In this document: positions 1 to 10,578 of the stretch, piece by piece
Layout of the letters: every line of letters starts with the position of its first letter
Position numbering within the stretch: position 1 is the stretch's first letter
Notes under the pieces: generated by a model
What the model was told of the DNA's origin: nothing
Seen by the model: only the letters and a program-made list of their open reading frames with translations
The model's database searches: none
DNA from: Shewanella dokdonensis
Lineage (GTDB): Bacteria > Pseudomonadota > Gammaproteobacteria > Enterobacterales > Shewanellaceae
Assembly (NCBI RefSeq): GCF_018394335.1
Contig: NZ_CP074572.1
Span: forward strand, 744,001 to 808,000
DNA length: 64,000 bases
Direction: 5' to 3'
Position numbers and translations under genes: made by a program

Positions 1-229
1 TGTTATCTGGCACCTGTTCCAGTTCATCGACAAACACCGCGCCACGGCGTTTTAGATCCTCAACCACATAGCGGTTATGTACCACTTCGTGGCGCACATA
101 AATAGGTGGCGAAAACAGCTCCAGTGCCCGTTCTACGATGCTGATAGCACGGTCAACCCCCGCACAAAAACCTCGAGGGTTAGCTAATAGAATATTCAGT
201 CCCGGCTGAGACGGCTGGTTATCATTCAT
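1..229 (-). CDS. ispH: 4-hydroxy-3-methylbut-2-enyl diphosphate reductase IspH (N-terminal part)
   Basis: Last enzyme of the non-mevalonate (MEP) isoprenoid pathway, an iron-sulfur reductase that makes isopentenyl and dimethylallyl diphosphate in the cytosol. Only the first 76 or so residues lie in the window; the gene continues past position 1. After a short variable start the translation contains the family hallmark [17 protein letters not shown], with the first cluster-ligand cysteine, followed by a conserved [13 protein letters not shown] block. The ATG at 227-229 overlaps the end of fkpB by 8 bases, so it is the last gene of the murJ-ribF-ileS-lspA-fkpB-ispH operon. Identification is secure; the C-terminal cluster cysteines cannot be checked. 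Confidence 0.95.
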   Translation of the reverse strand, partial: MNDNQPSQPGLNILLANPRGFCAGVDRAISIVERALELFSPPIYVRHEVVHNRYVVEDLKRRGAVFVDELEQVPDN

Positions 230-653
230 CGTCAAGCTCCTGCAACACTTCCAACTGGAATGTCAGCGTCTGTCCCGCCAACGGATGGTTCATATCCACA
301 GTCACAGAATCACCGGCTACTTCACGGACTATCCCCGGGATTTCAGCGCCATTGGCGGCGGCAAACCCAACAATGACGCCAGGTTCCAACACCATATCGG
401 CCGGGAAACGGGTACGATCCAGATAATAGATGTTATCTGGGTTTACCTCGCCAAAAGCATCTACCGCCGACAGCGTAAAACTGTGTTTGTCACCGGCGTG
501 AAGCCCGCTTAATGCCGCCTCAAACGCTGGGCTTAGGCTGTCATCACCTATATTCAGTCGCACCGGTTTATTGTTGGCTCGGGTATTTTCAGCGGTGGAG
601 CCATCATCCAGTAAGATCACCATATGACACAACAGAGAATGGATCTCAGACAT
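222..653 (-). CDS. fkpB: FKBP-type peptidyl-prolyl cis-trans isomerase FkpB (SlpA)
   Basis: Small cytosolic SlpA-type FKBP, a proline isomerase and chaperone, about 143 residues as usual for the family. The sequence shows the SlpA pattern: an FKBP core with [10 protein letters not shown], then an IF-domain insertion, then a strand with VDMNHPLAG, the NHPLAG box typical of SlyD/SlpA proteins. Two in-frame ATGs exist, at 659 and 653; an AAGGA sequence at 660-664 is six bases from the second and abuts the first, so I prefer 653. The upstream ATG would overlap the lspA stop as ATGA, so coupling to lspA is likely with either start. It sits between lspA and ispH as in Escherichia coli. Confidence 0.93.
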   Translation of the reverse strand: MSEIHSLLCHMVILLDDGSTAENTRANNKPVRLNIGDDSLSPAFEAALSGLHAGDKHSFTLSAVDAFGEVNPDNIYYLDRTRFPADMVLEPGVIVGFAAANGAEIPGIVREVAGDSVTVDMNHPLAGQTLTFQLEVLQELDDE

Positions 654-655
654 CG

Positions 656-1165
656 TCATTCCTTACGCTTGGCTGGTTGTTCGGCCTTATCACCAAAAAA
701 GGCTTCCCACACAATCAGGAAAGCTCCGACACAAATAGCGGAATCGGCGATATTGAATGCTGGATAGTGGCTGCTGTTCCAGTAAAAATCCAGAAAATCC
801 ACCACAAAGCCATGCACCAGACGATCCACCAGATTGCCTAGTGCGCCACCAATCACCAAGGTATAAGCCACCGACAACAGCCGTTTCTCTGCCGGTAAGC
901 GCCGCAACCAGAGGGTTAACACCACGCTGAAGCCAACGGCTACCACGGTAAACATCCAGCGCTGCCAGCCTCCGGCATCATGTAAAAAGCTGAACGCAGC
1001 GCCATAGTTACGCACATAGGTCAAATTGAAAATCGGCAACAGTTTTACCGATTCATACAAATCAAAATTGGCCAGGATCCACTGTTTGGATAGCTGGTCG
1101 GCCAAAAACGCCAACACCACTATCCAATACCAGCGCAGGCCGCTCTGTTTCCAGTTAGCAGGCAT
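656..1165 (-). CDS. lspA: Lipoprotein signal peptidase II LspA
   Basis: Inner-membrane aspartyl protease that cleaves the signal peptide of prolipoproteins after lipid modification of the +1 cysteine. The 169-residue product has four predicted membrane segments and both catalytic aspartate boxes, GNLVDR and FNIADS. The family block NYGAAFSFL is also present. It starts 9 bases after the ileS stop and its end overlaps fkpB, consistent with one operon. Several substrates lie in this window: RcsF, the M3 peptidase, the alpha/beta hydrolase at 43769 and the outer membrane factor at 52757 all carry lipoboxes. Confidence 0.96.
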   Translation of the reverse strand: MPANWKQSGLRWYWIVVLAFLADQLSKQWILANFDLYESVKLLPIFNLTYVRNYGAAFSFLHDAGGWQRWMFTVVAVGFSVVLTLWLRRLPAEKRLLSVAYTLVIGGALGNLVDRLVHGFVVDFLDFYWNSSHYPAFNIADSAICVGAFLIVWEAFFGDKAEQPAKRKE

Positions 1166-1174
1166 AGGCGCACC

Positions 1175-3993
1175 TTAAGCGAACAGACGCTGCTCGCCAT
1201 CCCCTTCGATGTTAGTAACACAACGACCACACAGATGCGGGTGTGCTGGATTAACGCCAACATCATCACGGTGATGCCAGCAACGTTCACATTTTTCAGC
1301 AGTTGCCTTGCTGATTTGCAGTTTCAGTGCGGGCAACTCGGTTTCTGTCGCGTTGCTAGGTGCTTGCGCCAGTGGTTGCACTGTGGCTTTCGACGTTAAC
1401 AGTACAAAACGCAACTCATCGCCAATTTTTGCCAGTGCATCGGCCAGCGCAGCATCAGCATAAAGAGTGACTTCGGCTTCTAAAGCCCCGCCAATCAGTT
1501 GATCGCGGCGCCCCTGCTCCAAGGCTTTGTTGACTTCATCACGGACTTGCAGCAATTGTTGCCAGTAGCTGTCGCTGAGATCATGTTCCACAGTGACAGA
1601 CTGTAGCCCGTCATACCATTCTTGGGTAAACACATAAGTGTCACGTTTACCCGGCATTAACTGCCAGATTTCATCAGCAGTAAAGCTCAGAATTGGCGCA
1701 ATCCAGCGCACCATGGCTTCAGCAATCAGGAACAGTGCTGACTGGCAGCTACGGCGGGCATGACCATCACTTTTCGCGGTGTACTGACGGTCCTTGATGA
1801 TATCCAGATAGAAACTACCCAATTCCACGGAACAGAACTGCATCAGCTTCTGCACTACGATATGGAAGCTATAACTGTTGTAGGCTTCCAGTAACTCCTG
1901 CTGCAACGCGGCGGCACGGCGCACCACCCAGCGATCCAATGCCACCATCTGTTCAATGGCGATGGTATCCGTTTCTGGGTTGAAACCATTCAAATTCGCC
2001 AACAGGAAACGGGCGGTATTACGGATACGGCGATAAGCATCCGAACTACGTTTAAACACTTCCTCGGACACGGTCATTTCACCGCTGTAATCGGTCGACG
2101 CCACCCACAAACGCAGAATGTCAGCACCTAGCTTATTGATCACCTGTTGCGGAGGGATCACGTTACCAAGGGACTTGGACATCTTGCGACCTTTGGCATC
2201 CACGGTAAAGCCATGGGTCAATACCTGCTTGTAAGGCGCTTTGCCATTCATGGCAGTAGACAGCATCAGCGACGACATAAACCAGCCACGGTGTTGATCG
2301 GAGCCTTCCATGTAGAGATCTGCACTCTGACCACGAAACTCTGGACGAGTAGCAACAACGGTAGCGAAAGTTGAGCCTGAGTCATACCACACATCTAACG
2401 TATCAGTGACTTTGCGATAGTTGGCAGCATCGCTCCCCAGCAACTCTTCGATATCTAAATCCCACCACGCCTGAATGCCCTGCTGCTCAATACGTTCAGC
2501 TACTTTTTCCATCAGCGCGACGCTGTCTGGATGCAATTCATCGGTATCTTTATGGACAAACAAGGTGATCGGCACGCCCCAAGTACGCTGGCGGGAAATA
2601 CACCAGTCAGGGCGGTTAGCGACCATTTTTTCAATACGCCCTTCACCCCAGTCAGGGATCCATTGCGTCTGTTCGATTTCCTTCAACGCATCACGACGCA
2701 ACCCTTTGTTATCCATAGAGATAAACCATTGCGGTGTGGCACGAAAAATAATCGGCGTCTTGTGGCGCCAGCAATGCGGATAGCTGTGACGATAGGCCTG
2801 ATAATGCAGCAACGCGCCGCGTTCCTTCAATACAGCAACCACGTCATCATTGGCTTTGAACACATGCTTGCCGGCAAACAACGGGGTGTCATCTTTATAG
2901 ACGCCGTTATCACCTACCGGATTGGCGACTTCCAAACCATATTTTTGACCCACCACAAAGTCGTCCTGGCCGTGCCCAGGCGCGGTGTGAACGATACCAG
3001 TACCCGAATCAGTAGTAACGTGGTCACCCAGTACCACTGGCACGGTAAAATCATAAAACGGATGCTGGAAGCGGATCAGCTCTAGCGCCTCACCTTTGCA
3101 ACGTCCCAGTACTTGGGTGGCTGTGGCACCATAACGTTGTAGACACTCTTCATACAACGCTTCAGCCAGTACCAGCGTTCTCTTGCCTTGTTCTAGTTCA
3201 GCTTCCACCAGCACATAATCCAGCTCTGGGCTGACACACAAGGCGCGGTTAGCCGGCATGGTCCAAGGTGTCGTGGTCCAGATCACCATGGCAGGCGCGG
3301 TTACAGCGCCGACACCAAAGGCAACGGCAATTTTTCCGGTTCAGCAGCAACAAACGCCACATCAATGGCAGGTGACGTACGGTCTTCGTATTCCACTTCC
3401 GCTTCAGCCAATGCCGAGCCACAATCGGTACACCAGTGCACGGGTTTTACGCCTTTTTGCAGATGACCATTGCTGATGACTTTGGCCAGCGAACGGACGA
3501 TGTTGGCTTCCGTATCAAAGTTCATGGTGAGGTAAGGATTGTACCAATCCCCTAAGACACCTAAACGAATAAACCCTTCACGCTGGATCTCGACTTGGCT
3601 CATCGCATACTTTCGACAATGCTCACGAAATTCAGCAGCGGAAATCTTTTGTCCAGGTTTACCGACTTTCTGTTCAACTTTCAGCTCAATCGGCAGACCA
3701 TGGCAGTCCCACCCTGGAACGTAGGGTGCATCAAAGCCAGACATGGTCTTAGATTTTACAATGATGTCTTTAATAATTTTATTCAGTGAGTGACCAATAT
3801 GAATTTCACCGTTCGCGTATGGAGGGCCATCGTGCAGAATAAACATGTCACGGCCACTACGGCTGTTGCGGATCTGCTGATACAACTGGTCGTCGTTCCA
3901 GCGTTGCAGCATCTCGGGTTCCCGATTTGCCAGGTTTCCACGCATCGGAAACTCAGTTTCCGGCAGATTCAAAGTTGATTTATAGTCGCTCAT
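1175..3993 (-). CDS. ileS: Isoleucyl-tRNA synthetase IleS (one apparent frameshift)
   Basis: Charges tRNA-Ile with isoleucine; a class I synthetase with an editing domain. Residues 1-230 (3993-3301) hold the HIGH motif at 65-68; after a break near 3303-3311 the other frame continues through the editing region, KMSKS near residue 605, and a C-terminal zinc finger (CERCW...CGRC). Restoring one base gives 939 residues, the normal length. The N-terminal piece ends LPLVSAL and the next begins in a frame reading [15 protein letters not shown], so almost nothing is lost. An essential single-copy gene broken by one base points to a sequence error. The start ATG at 3993 lies 30 bases after the ribF stop. 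Confidence 0.95.
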
Positions 3994-4023
3994 TGATCCT
4001 TTACCATATAGTTGGCTGATGAC

Positions 4024-4958
4024 TCAGCCCGCATCATTGCTGAGTAACGCCTTAGCCTCGTCAGCATCATTCATTATCTGTTTTTGCAGTGCATCCAGTG
4101 AGTTAAATGGCTTTTCGTCACGAATTTTCGCCACTAGCTCCACTTCTACACGCTGCCCATAAAGATCGCCAGAGAAATCAAATAAATTGACTTCCAGCAG
4201 ACAATTCTGGCCTTTCACCGTTGGACGAAAGCCAACATTCGCCACGCCGTTAAATGCTTCACTGCCAGGCCAACGTAGCCTGACGGCAAAAACCCCACGT
4301 ACCGGCACGACTTGCCGTTTTAACGCAATATTGGCGGTAGGGAATCCCAAGGTGCGCCCTAGCTGTTGACCGTGAACCACTCGGCCAGAGAGCGTAAATG
4401 GATGCCCCAGCAGACGCCGCGTCAGTTCTAAGTTACCTTTCGCCAGCGCCTCACGCACCATAGTAGAGCTAACGCGTTGGTCTCCGACCAAAAAGCTGGT
4501 GGTATTAACCACAGCAAAACCGTGTTGCTCCCCCGCCTGTTGCAGCATTTCAAAATTACCACGGCGTTGTTGACCAAAGCGGAAATCATCGCCCACCACG
4601 AGATAACGTACTCCGAGCCGTTCCACCAACAGTGACTCAATAAACTGCTCTGGGGGTAACTGGGCAAACTTTTTGTCAAAACGCACACATAACAAGCGGT
4701 CAACCCCAAGCTCAGACAGCAAGGCTATCTTATCGCGTAGCAAACTGATCCTTGCTGGCGCATTCTGACCAGCAAACAGCTCTTGTGGCTGTGGCTCAAA
4801 CGTCATTAATGTCGCTGGCAGCCCTAACTGTCTGGCTTTTTGACCAGATTGGTAATGACCTCGGCATGTCCACGATGTACCCCATCAAAGTTGCCGATGG
4901 TTAGCACACAACCTCGATGGCGGGTTTGAATATTATGTATTCCGCGAATCAGTTCCAT
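4024..4958 (-). CDS. ribF: Bifunctional riboflavin kinase / FAD synthetase RibF (one apparent frameshift)
   Basis: Converts riboflavin to FMN and then FAD. The ATG at 4956-4958 begins MELIRGIHNIQTRHRGC and reads into TIGNFDGVHRGH, the nucleotide-binding motif of the N-terminal FAD synthetase domain. The frame breaks near 4835-4841, at a run of five A on the coding strand followed by a single G; adding one G reads on as KKARQLGLPATLMTFEPQPQ and joins the long C-terminal frame, giving 311 residues, normal for RibF. The C-terminal flavokinase domain is present (GFPTANI, then GVANVGFRPT). It lies between murJ and ileS, the standard order. The break is best read as a sequence error in an essential gene. 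Confidence 0.93.
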
Positions 4959-5016
4959 GAATCAAACAACTGCACACTGGGAAATTGGCGGATTATATAC
5001 CAGCTGCCACATATAA

Positions 5017-6575
5017 TCAGCCCTTGACCGCCGGTTTACGCCACACTCGGCCACCGAGTAGCAATATTACGAGCAGATACAATCCAGCACCAGCTAATAC
5101 CAGTTGTAACAGATGCCAGATCCGTTGGTGAATCGACCAGTTCAGCCAGTCGTTTATCGTGGGTGACAGCCACAATAACAGCAGCACCATCAAAGCCACT
5201 GCGAACAGTACCTTGCCGATAAAGATCAGCGTATTACCACTGACACGGTAGACACCCGCACGGTGTAAACCACGATACAGCAGACTGGCATTGAGCAGCG
5301 CCGACATAGAGGTGGCGATGGCAAGCCCGACATAACTGAATGGAACAGCCAAAATGATGTTAAATACCATGTTGCTCAGCATGGCGATAATGCCAATTTT
5401 CACCGGAGTTTTGGTGTCCTGACGCGCATAATAACCGGGGGCCAGTACCTTTATCAGCATAAAACTCAGCAGACCAGAACCATAAGCGATAAGCGATGCC
5501 GACGCCATATTCACATCTTGCAAATCAAAAGCGCCGCGCATAAACAGCACCATTAACATGGGTTTAGCGAGGACAATCAAGCCTGCCATGGCGGGAGCCC
5601 CCAGCAAAATAATAGCGCGAACCCCCAATCCATTGTCTGCCCAAACTCCGAACCTTCAGCATTAATATGCTTACGCGACAATGTTGGCAGGATGACAGTA
5701 GCAATGGCGATGCCGAACAGCCCCAGCGGAAACTCCAACAAACGATCCGAGTAATACAGCCAGCTGATAGAACCTGTCATCAAAAAGCTAGCTATAAAGG
5801 TATCCAGTAACAGGTTTATCTGCGAAACCGACACGCCAAACAATGCGGGCAGCATCAGTTTGCGGATCTTCACCACCCCCGGCTCATGCCACCCCCAAGA
5901 GGGTTTCACCAGCGCGCGTTCACGCCACAGAAACGGGATCTGGAACAAAAACTGAATAACCCCACCGGCAAAGACCCCCACGCCAGACCAATCTCAGGCC
6001 GTTGCAACTGCGGGCTGAGCCAGATAGCCGCCGCGATAATCGCCACATTCAAAAATACCGGGGTAAATGCTGACACCGCAAAGCGGCCGCGAGTATTCAA
6101 AATTGAGCCGGATAAGGCCGTAAAGGTAATAAACCACAGGTAGGGAAACGTAATTTTCAGCATCAAAGATGCCAATTCAAACTTAGTGCCATCGGGTTCA
6201 TGATTCAGCCAAGCAACAAACCAGCCCGCGCCAAATAACGCCGTCAGTACCGGAGAGGCCAAGATCCCAATAAAGGTCACTACGGTGACCAGCCCCCAAA
6301 GTTCCAGCCACTTTTGCCAGTAGCTGCCGCACCGCTTCATCAGATTTAGTTTCCTGATATTCAGTCAATACCGGTACAAATGCCTGAGCAAACGCCCCCT
6401 CAGCAAACAGACGCCTCAGGAAATTAGGAATTTTATTGGCAAAGAAGAAAACATCTGCGCTAACGCCAGCGCCCATCAGGTTGGCAACGACAACATCCCG
6501 GACTAATCCCAGAATACGCGAAATCAGGGTCATCACACTGACAATTAGACCCGAACGCACCAATTTTTTGCTCAA
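5017..6575 (-). CDS. murJ: Lipid II flippase MurJ (three apparent frameshifts)
   Basis: Polytopic inner-membrane MOP-superfamily protein that flips lipid II for peptidoglycan synthesis. Four overlapping frames tile one protein: 6575 to about 6297 (starts MSKKLVRSGLIVSVMTLISR), then to about 5978, then to about 5625, then to the stop. The breaks fall at homopolymers: 6293-6297 (one base too many), 5975-5979 and 5622-5626 (one too few each). Correcting them gives 519 residues, the usual size. Family features seen include RILGLVRD near residue 20 and the APGYYARQDTKTPVKIG segment. It is divergent from rpsT and first in the ribF-ileS operon. Essential, so the breaks are very probably artefacts. 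Confidence 0.93.
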
Positions 6576-6830
6576 TCAGACATCCCCGGAAGGCCACTGA
6601 CTGGCAAACTGGGGCTCTCTCAAATTTTCCATCAGGACCCTGTCACATGGCGGCAATTGCTGTTAGAATGCGCCCCATCTTACACGAGTTGGGTTGAGGA
6701 AAGCCAAATCGCCTAGGAAATATTTGCTTTTGTGGCGGATATTCCATCATTGTCATTGACAAAAAGGTGAAAAACGGGCATCCTCCTCGGCCTTTAAAAG
6801 TCATAATTCCCAGTTTTTAGGAGTTGCACC

Positions 6831-7096
6831 TTGGCTAACAGCAAGACTGCAAAGAAACGCGCGCTTCAGTCTGAAAAGCGCCGTCAACACAATGCCAGCC
6901 GTCGTTCTATGATGCGCACTTATGTTAAAAAGTTATCGCCGCTATCCGCGCTGGTGACTATAAAGCCGCTGTTGAAGCATTTGCTACAGCGCAGCCAATT
7001 CTTGATCGTATGGCAACCAAAGGCCTGATCCACAAGAATAAAGCTGCTCGTCATAAGGCTCGTCTGAACGCCCGCATCAAAGCGCTGGCGGCTTAA
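6831..7096 (+). CDS. rpsT: 30S ribosomal protein S20 (one apparent frameshift)
   Basis: Binds 16S rRNA in the small subunit. The gene starts with TTG at 6831, preceded by TAGGAG; a TTG start is also known for E. coli rpsT. The first 35 or so residues ([20 protein letters not shown]...) are canonical. At 6931-6933, where AAAAAG should be AAAAAGG, one G is missing; restoring it reads [17 protein letters not shown] through [10 protein letters not shown] and stops at 7094-7096, giving 88 residues. Without the correction the protein would lose its C-terminal half. A terminator follows at 7109. Confidence 0.95.
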
Positions 7097-7108
7097 TCAG
7101 CCCTTATG

Positions 7109-7136
7109 AAAAAACCGGCGCAAGCCGGTTTTTTAT
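7109..7136 (+). terminator. Rho-independent terminator of rpsT
   Basis: Seven-base stem AACCGGC/GCCGGTT with a GCAA tetraloop, flanked by an A-run and a T-run, 12 bases after the rpsT stop. The A-run also makes it a possible terminator in the other direction. Confidence 0.9.
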
Positions 7137-7348
7137 TGTCTGCAGTTTATTTCGAAAGGAAGAATGGCGTCAGGGATATGTTTGCTGCAGGCAGGGAGAG
7201 TGTGGCACCCGCATAGCAGGCAACAAGGGGAAAACTCGCAGCGTTTGGCTGGTTATTTTGCTGCTACATCGCTCAAGCGTAATATACGTGTTGGGCCAAC
7301 GGCCAACTACCAGCCAAAAATCCGCATCACATCTGAAGTTAATCCGTA

Positions 7349-7645
7349 TTAATGACAATAAATATTGTCGATCAAGCGGATCATCTCTTTGACTTCGTCA
7401 CTTTTCAGGGAGTAATAAACGGTCTGAGCTTCTTTACGGGTCGCTACCAAATTATCTTTACGCAGCCAAGCCAGATGCTGAGACAAAGCCGATTGACTCA
7501 AACCGAGTTTTTTATTCATGTCGCCAACGCACATTTCTCCCTCATTCAAGAGATAACACAAAATAAATAACCGTCTCTCGTTGGCTAAAGCCTTCAGCAA
7601 TACGACCGCTTGGTCTGCTCGCTGTTGCATTAATTCTATATTCAT
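7349..7645 (-). CDS. HlyU-like ArsR-family transcriptional regulator
   Basis: Winged-helix DNA-binding protein of 98 residues. The helix-turn-helix region LGLSQSALSQHLAWLRKD and the wing TRKEAQTVYYSL closely resemble Vibrio HlyU and the related BigR/SqrR persulfide sensors. Metal-sensing CxC motifs of classical ArsR proteins are absent. Cys30 and Cys97 sit where HlyU, BigR and SqrR carry their redox-active pair; Cys39 is extra. By family analogy it may be a thiol-based repressor responding to reactive sulfur or oxidants, but the targets cannot be read from sequence. It is divergent from the M28 peptidase gene with 135 bases between them, so that gene and itself are candidate targets. Confidence 0.85.
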   Translation of the reverse strand: MNIELMQQRADQAVVLLKALANERRLFILCYLLNEGEMCVGDMNKKLGLSQSALSQHLAWLRKDNLVATRKEAQTVYYSLKSDEVKEMIRLIDNIYCH

Positions 7646-7780
7646 AACGAGCCCACTCTCCTTTAATAAATTCCGACACTAATATAGCCGCGGCTAAGGC
7701 ACATAGTCGGGACGCAAAGCACATTTTTTGTTAGATTGTTTTAAAAAATGGGACACACGTTATAAAAAAGAAGGAAAGTG

Positions 7781-9181
7781 ATGAAAAGACCTACCCTACT
7801 ACTCTGTAGCACACTGCTATTAAGCACTCTTTTAGCACCTTTAACCAGCGCAACAGAGCATACAAATCAAACAGTTGTCGGCAAATTACAGAACAGCGCC
7901 CTGAAATCTGATTTGGCCTATAAAATTGCCGAGTCACTGACAGTGGAAGTCGGCCCCAGACTTGCTGGTAGCGCAGAAAATGTAGTAGCCGTCGATTGGG
8001 CAGAAGCCAAACTGAAATCATTAGGATTTGATAAAGTTTACCGAGAACCCGTAACCGTGCCCGTGTGGCAACGCGGCACAGCAAGTGCCAGTGTGATATC
8101 CCCTTTCCCACAGCAGCTAGTGATCTCGGCACTGGGTGGCAGTGTTGCCACGCCGGCAAGCGGATTACAAGCTAAAGTGGTACGCTTTGACAATCTAGCT
8201 GCACTGATAAATGCCGATGCCGCTACAGTTCAAGGCAAGATCGTGTTTATCGATCAAAAAACTGAACGGCATCAAAACGGTAGTGGTTACGGCAAAAGTG
8301 TTGGTGGCAGAGTCAACGGTGCCGTAGAAGCCGCCCGCAAAGGTGCCGTGGCCGTGCTTATCCGTTCTATTGGTACAGATCATGATCGAATGGCGCACAC
8401 TGGTCTGATGCATTATCAGCAAGATGTTCCCCGCATTCCCGCTGCGGCCCTGACCAATCCCGACGCCAATCAGTTAGATGCCATATTAAGCCGGGGCCAA
8501 GAAGTTACCCTGTCACTAAACATGTCGCCCAAGGAGCTTGGCAACACCACGACTTACAACGTGATTGGAGAGTTTACCGGTAGCAGCAAGCCTGATGAAA
8601 TTGTCTTGCTCGGTGCTCATCTGGATTCTTGGGATGAAGGAACTGGCGCAATAGACGATGCAGCCGGAGTGGCTATCGTCACTGCCGCAGCCAAAATGGT
8701 TGCGGAGTTACCACAGCGCCCGGCGCGCACAATTCGGGTGGTACTGTTCGCCGCCGAAGAGATTGGTCTCTTGGGTGGGAAAGCCTATGTGGCACAGCAT
8801 GCCAGCGATATGGCGAACCACTATATTGCGGCAGAGTCAGACTTTGGCGCGGGGCGTATCTACCGGGCCGATGTTCGGGTTAATCCCGCCGCGCTGGCGG
8901 CGGTTTGGCAAAGCTTATCTGGGCTGACGGCCATGAATGTGGAGTTGGGGGATAACAATGCCCGTGGAGGCTCAGAAGTCTCGCTGCTGCCAGGCGTCGG
9001 AGTACCGGTTGCCTCACTACGCCAAGATGGCAATGACTATTTTGACTACCACCACACCCCAAATGACACACTGGATAAGATAGATCCCGAGGCGCTGGCA
9101 CAGAACGTTGCAGTTTATGCGGTATTTGCTTACCAGATGGCACAATCCACTTTGCCACTGCGGCCGTTACCTAAAAAGTAA
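7781..9181 (+). CDS. Secreted M28-family zinc aminopeptidase
   Basis: Predicted exported metallopeptidase of 466 residues. An N-terminal signal peptide (MKRPTLLLCSTLLLSTLLAPLTSA) is followed by a PA-like insert at about 120-240 and an M28 catalytic domain. Visible di-zinc ligands or catalytic residues include His280 in GAHLDSWDEG, the Asp in AIDDAAG, Glu326-Glu327 in FAAEEIGLLGG, Asp in ESDFGAG and the His in DYHHTPNDT. The ATG at 7781 is chosen because AAGGAA lies 8 bases upstream; the GTG just before it is less likely. It is closest to plasma glutamate carboxypeptidase-like M28 enzymes, so peptide scavenging is probable; the exact substrate is unknown. Confidence 0.88.
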   Translation: MKRPTLLLCSTLLLSTLLAPLTSATEHTNQTVVGKLQNSALKSDLAYKIAESLTVEVGPRLAGSAENVVAVDWAEAKLKSLGFDKVYREPVTVPVWQRGTASASVISPFPQQLVISALGGSVATPASGLQAKVVRFDNLAALINADAATVQGKIVFIDQKTERHQNGSGYGKSVGGRVNGAVEAARKGAVAVLIRSIGTDHDRMAHTGLMHYQQDVPRIPAAALTNPDANQLDAILSRGQEVTLSLNMSPKELGNTTTYNVIGEFTGSSKPDEIVLLGAHLDSWDEGTGAIDDAAGVAIVTAAAKMVAELPQRPARTIRVVLFAAEEIGLLGGKAYVAQHASDMANHYIAAESDFGAGRIYRADVRVNPAALAAVWQSLSGLTAMNVELGDNNARGGSEVSLLPGVGVPVASLRQDGNDYFDYHHTPNDTLDKIDPEALAQNVAVYAVFAYQMAQSTLPLRPLPKK

Positions 9182-9188
9182 TGTTCAG

Positions 9189-9224
9189 CACAGGAGCGCC
9201 ACTCACGGCAGCTCCTGTGTTCCT
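9189..9224 (+). terminator. Hairpin after the M28 peptidase gene
   Basis: Nine-base stem CACAGGAGC/GCTCCTGTG eight bases after the stop, followed by TTCCT rather than a clean T-run, so termination may be inefficient. Confidence 0.5.
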
Positions 9225-9414
9225 AACGCTTGCCTTGGTTAGCGGGCTCCCCCAAAATTAAGCTGTTGGCTTTATTTTTGTGATGTTTATCACCATTGAT
9301 AGTGTAAACTCCTTATCGGCGTCGCATTTTTCAGTTTTTCAAACTGGGGGTAGCGAGAAAAACCGCTTTTCTGTGATAATTCACCTTAGTTACAAAAGTT
9401 TCAAATCAGACTCA

Positions 9415-10527
9415 ATGATCCCCATATTCGACAAACCCAGTGGTTTTGCCAGTTTCATTTACCGCAATGCCCGTAGCATCCATACGCTGAAGATTGCCTT
9501 AGCCTTATTGATTGTGGCGCTGTTCAACTGGCTATGGCCAGTTCCCCACTTTATCTGGGCAATGGTCACCATAGTGATCATTATGATGGGTCTGCCACAG
9601 GTGGGCGGGGCGATTGAAAAGTCGTTACAACGCGCCATAGGAACGCTGATTGGCTCGGCATATGGGGTCTTTCTAGTGATCGCCATGGACAGCTACTGGA
9701 GCTTGATGGGGTTGTTGATCCTTGGCGTCTGTGTGGTCGTCCTGCTGAACGCCGGGCGCTACAGTTATGCGTATCTGGTGACCGGCTTTACCATGATCAT
9801 CGTGATCGGCGATGCCAACCATGACACCTCAGAGGCACTATGGCGCAGTGCCAATATTCTCATTGGTTGCCTGATTGCCGTGTTGGTATCACTCTTTGTG
9901 CTGCCGATTAAAGCCAAACAGGACTGGCGGGCACAACTGGGCAAATCCTTTTCGCTGATGGCCGAAGTTCTCGCTAATCATCTACAAACCAACGCCAATG
10001 TTGAACTTCCAGCCGAACGCACCAAGCTGGAAAACGCCATGAAAGCGGTATTGGCACAAAAGAAGTTGTTTTTCTCACTGGAATGGGAAAGCCAGACACT
10101 CAAGAAACATCCGCAGATCCTAGCGGAACTGGCCAATGAACAGGTAAGAGTTATCACGCTGCTGGAACTGCTGCTGATGACACACTGGCAGGAAGAAGAA
10201 AACGCCGCCTACAGCCGCATTAAACAAGTAGCGCAACACTTACAGCAAGACTTCGCCGCGCTGGCAGATTATGTAAATAGCAAGCGTCATCAACGCCCGC
10301 AGTTGCCGCCGGAACTCGAACAACAACTGCAACAGCAATTATTATCTGAGCAGCAGTTGTTGGCAGCTGACAAGCAACAGACGGCCTATCAACATTTTGC
10401 GCAAAACGGCTATGGCTGGCTGATCTATCAACTGGCGTTGGCACTGCTGGCAATTAATCAGGAACTGGACAAACTGGAACAGGCTTACGATCGGCAACAG
10501 TTGCTGAACAAGGCGATGGTCGAATAG
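9415..10527 (+). CDS. FUSC-family inner-membrane protein (putative aromatic acid / efflux transporter)
   Basis: Membrane protein with an N-terminal set of about five or six hydrophobic helices (residues 20-170 or so) and a long Gln/Leu-rich cytoplasmic region with coiled-coil character (about 180-350). The pattern resembles the FUSC/YccS/AaeB-like family, whose better known members help export aromatic carboxylates; the function here is unproven. An upstream in-frame start at 9280 would add 45 residues of non-membrane, low-quality sequence, so I prefer the ATG at 9415 (MIPIFDKPSG). The gene converges on tdk across a strong shared hairpin. Confidence 0.75.
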   Translation: MIPIFDKPSGFASFIYRNARSIHTLKIALALLIVALFNWLWPVPHFIWAMVTIVIIMMGLPQVGGAIEKSLQRAIGTLIGSAYGVFLVIAMDSYWSLMGLLILGVCVVVLLNAGRYSYAYLVTGFTMIIVIGDANHDTSEALWRSANILIGCLIAVLVSLFVLPIKAKQDWRAQLGKSFSLMAEVLANHLQTNANVELPAERTKLENAMKAVLAQKKLFFSLEWESQTLKKHPQILAELANEQVRVITLLELLLMTHWQEEENAAYSRIKQVAQHLQQDFAALADYVNSKRHQRPQLPPELEQQLQQQLLSEQQLLAADKQQTAYQHFAQNGYGWLIYQLALALLAINQELDKLEQAYDRQQLLNKAMVE

Positions 10528-10536
10528 TGAATAGCA

Positions 10537-10569
10537 CCAGACAAGCTGCGCAAATTGCGACTTGTCTGG
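10537..10569. terminator. Shared hairpin between convergent FUSC and tdk genes
   Basis: Nine-base outer stem CCAGACAAG/CTTGTCTGG with a further GC-containing inner stem. It lies 9 bases after one stop and 10 after the other. There is no T-run, so it may protect 3' ends rather than terminate. Confidence 0.45.
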
Positions 10570-10578
10570 CGTTGGATC

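Noticed and set aside
285-841. Plus-strand ORFs over fkpB and lspA
   Set aside because: They lie antisense to genes with clear family motifs and have no ribosome site or recognisable fold.
1175-6575. ileS, ribF and murJ as pseudogenes
   Set aside because: Single-base corrections restore complete, conserved proteins, and all are essential, so decay is unlikely.
7137-7348. Small ORFs between rpsT and the HlyU-like gene
   Set aside because: They overlap each other on opposite strands, lack ribosome sites and have no recognisable sequence.
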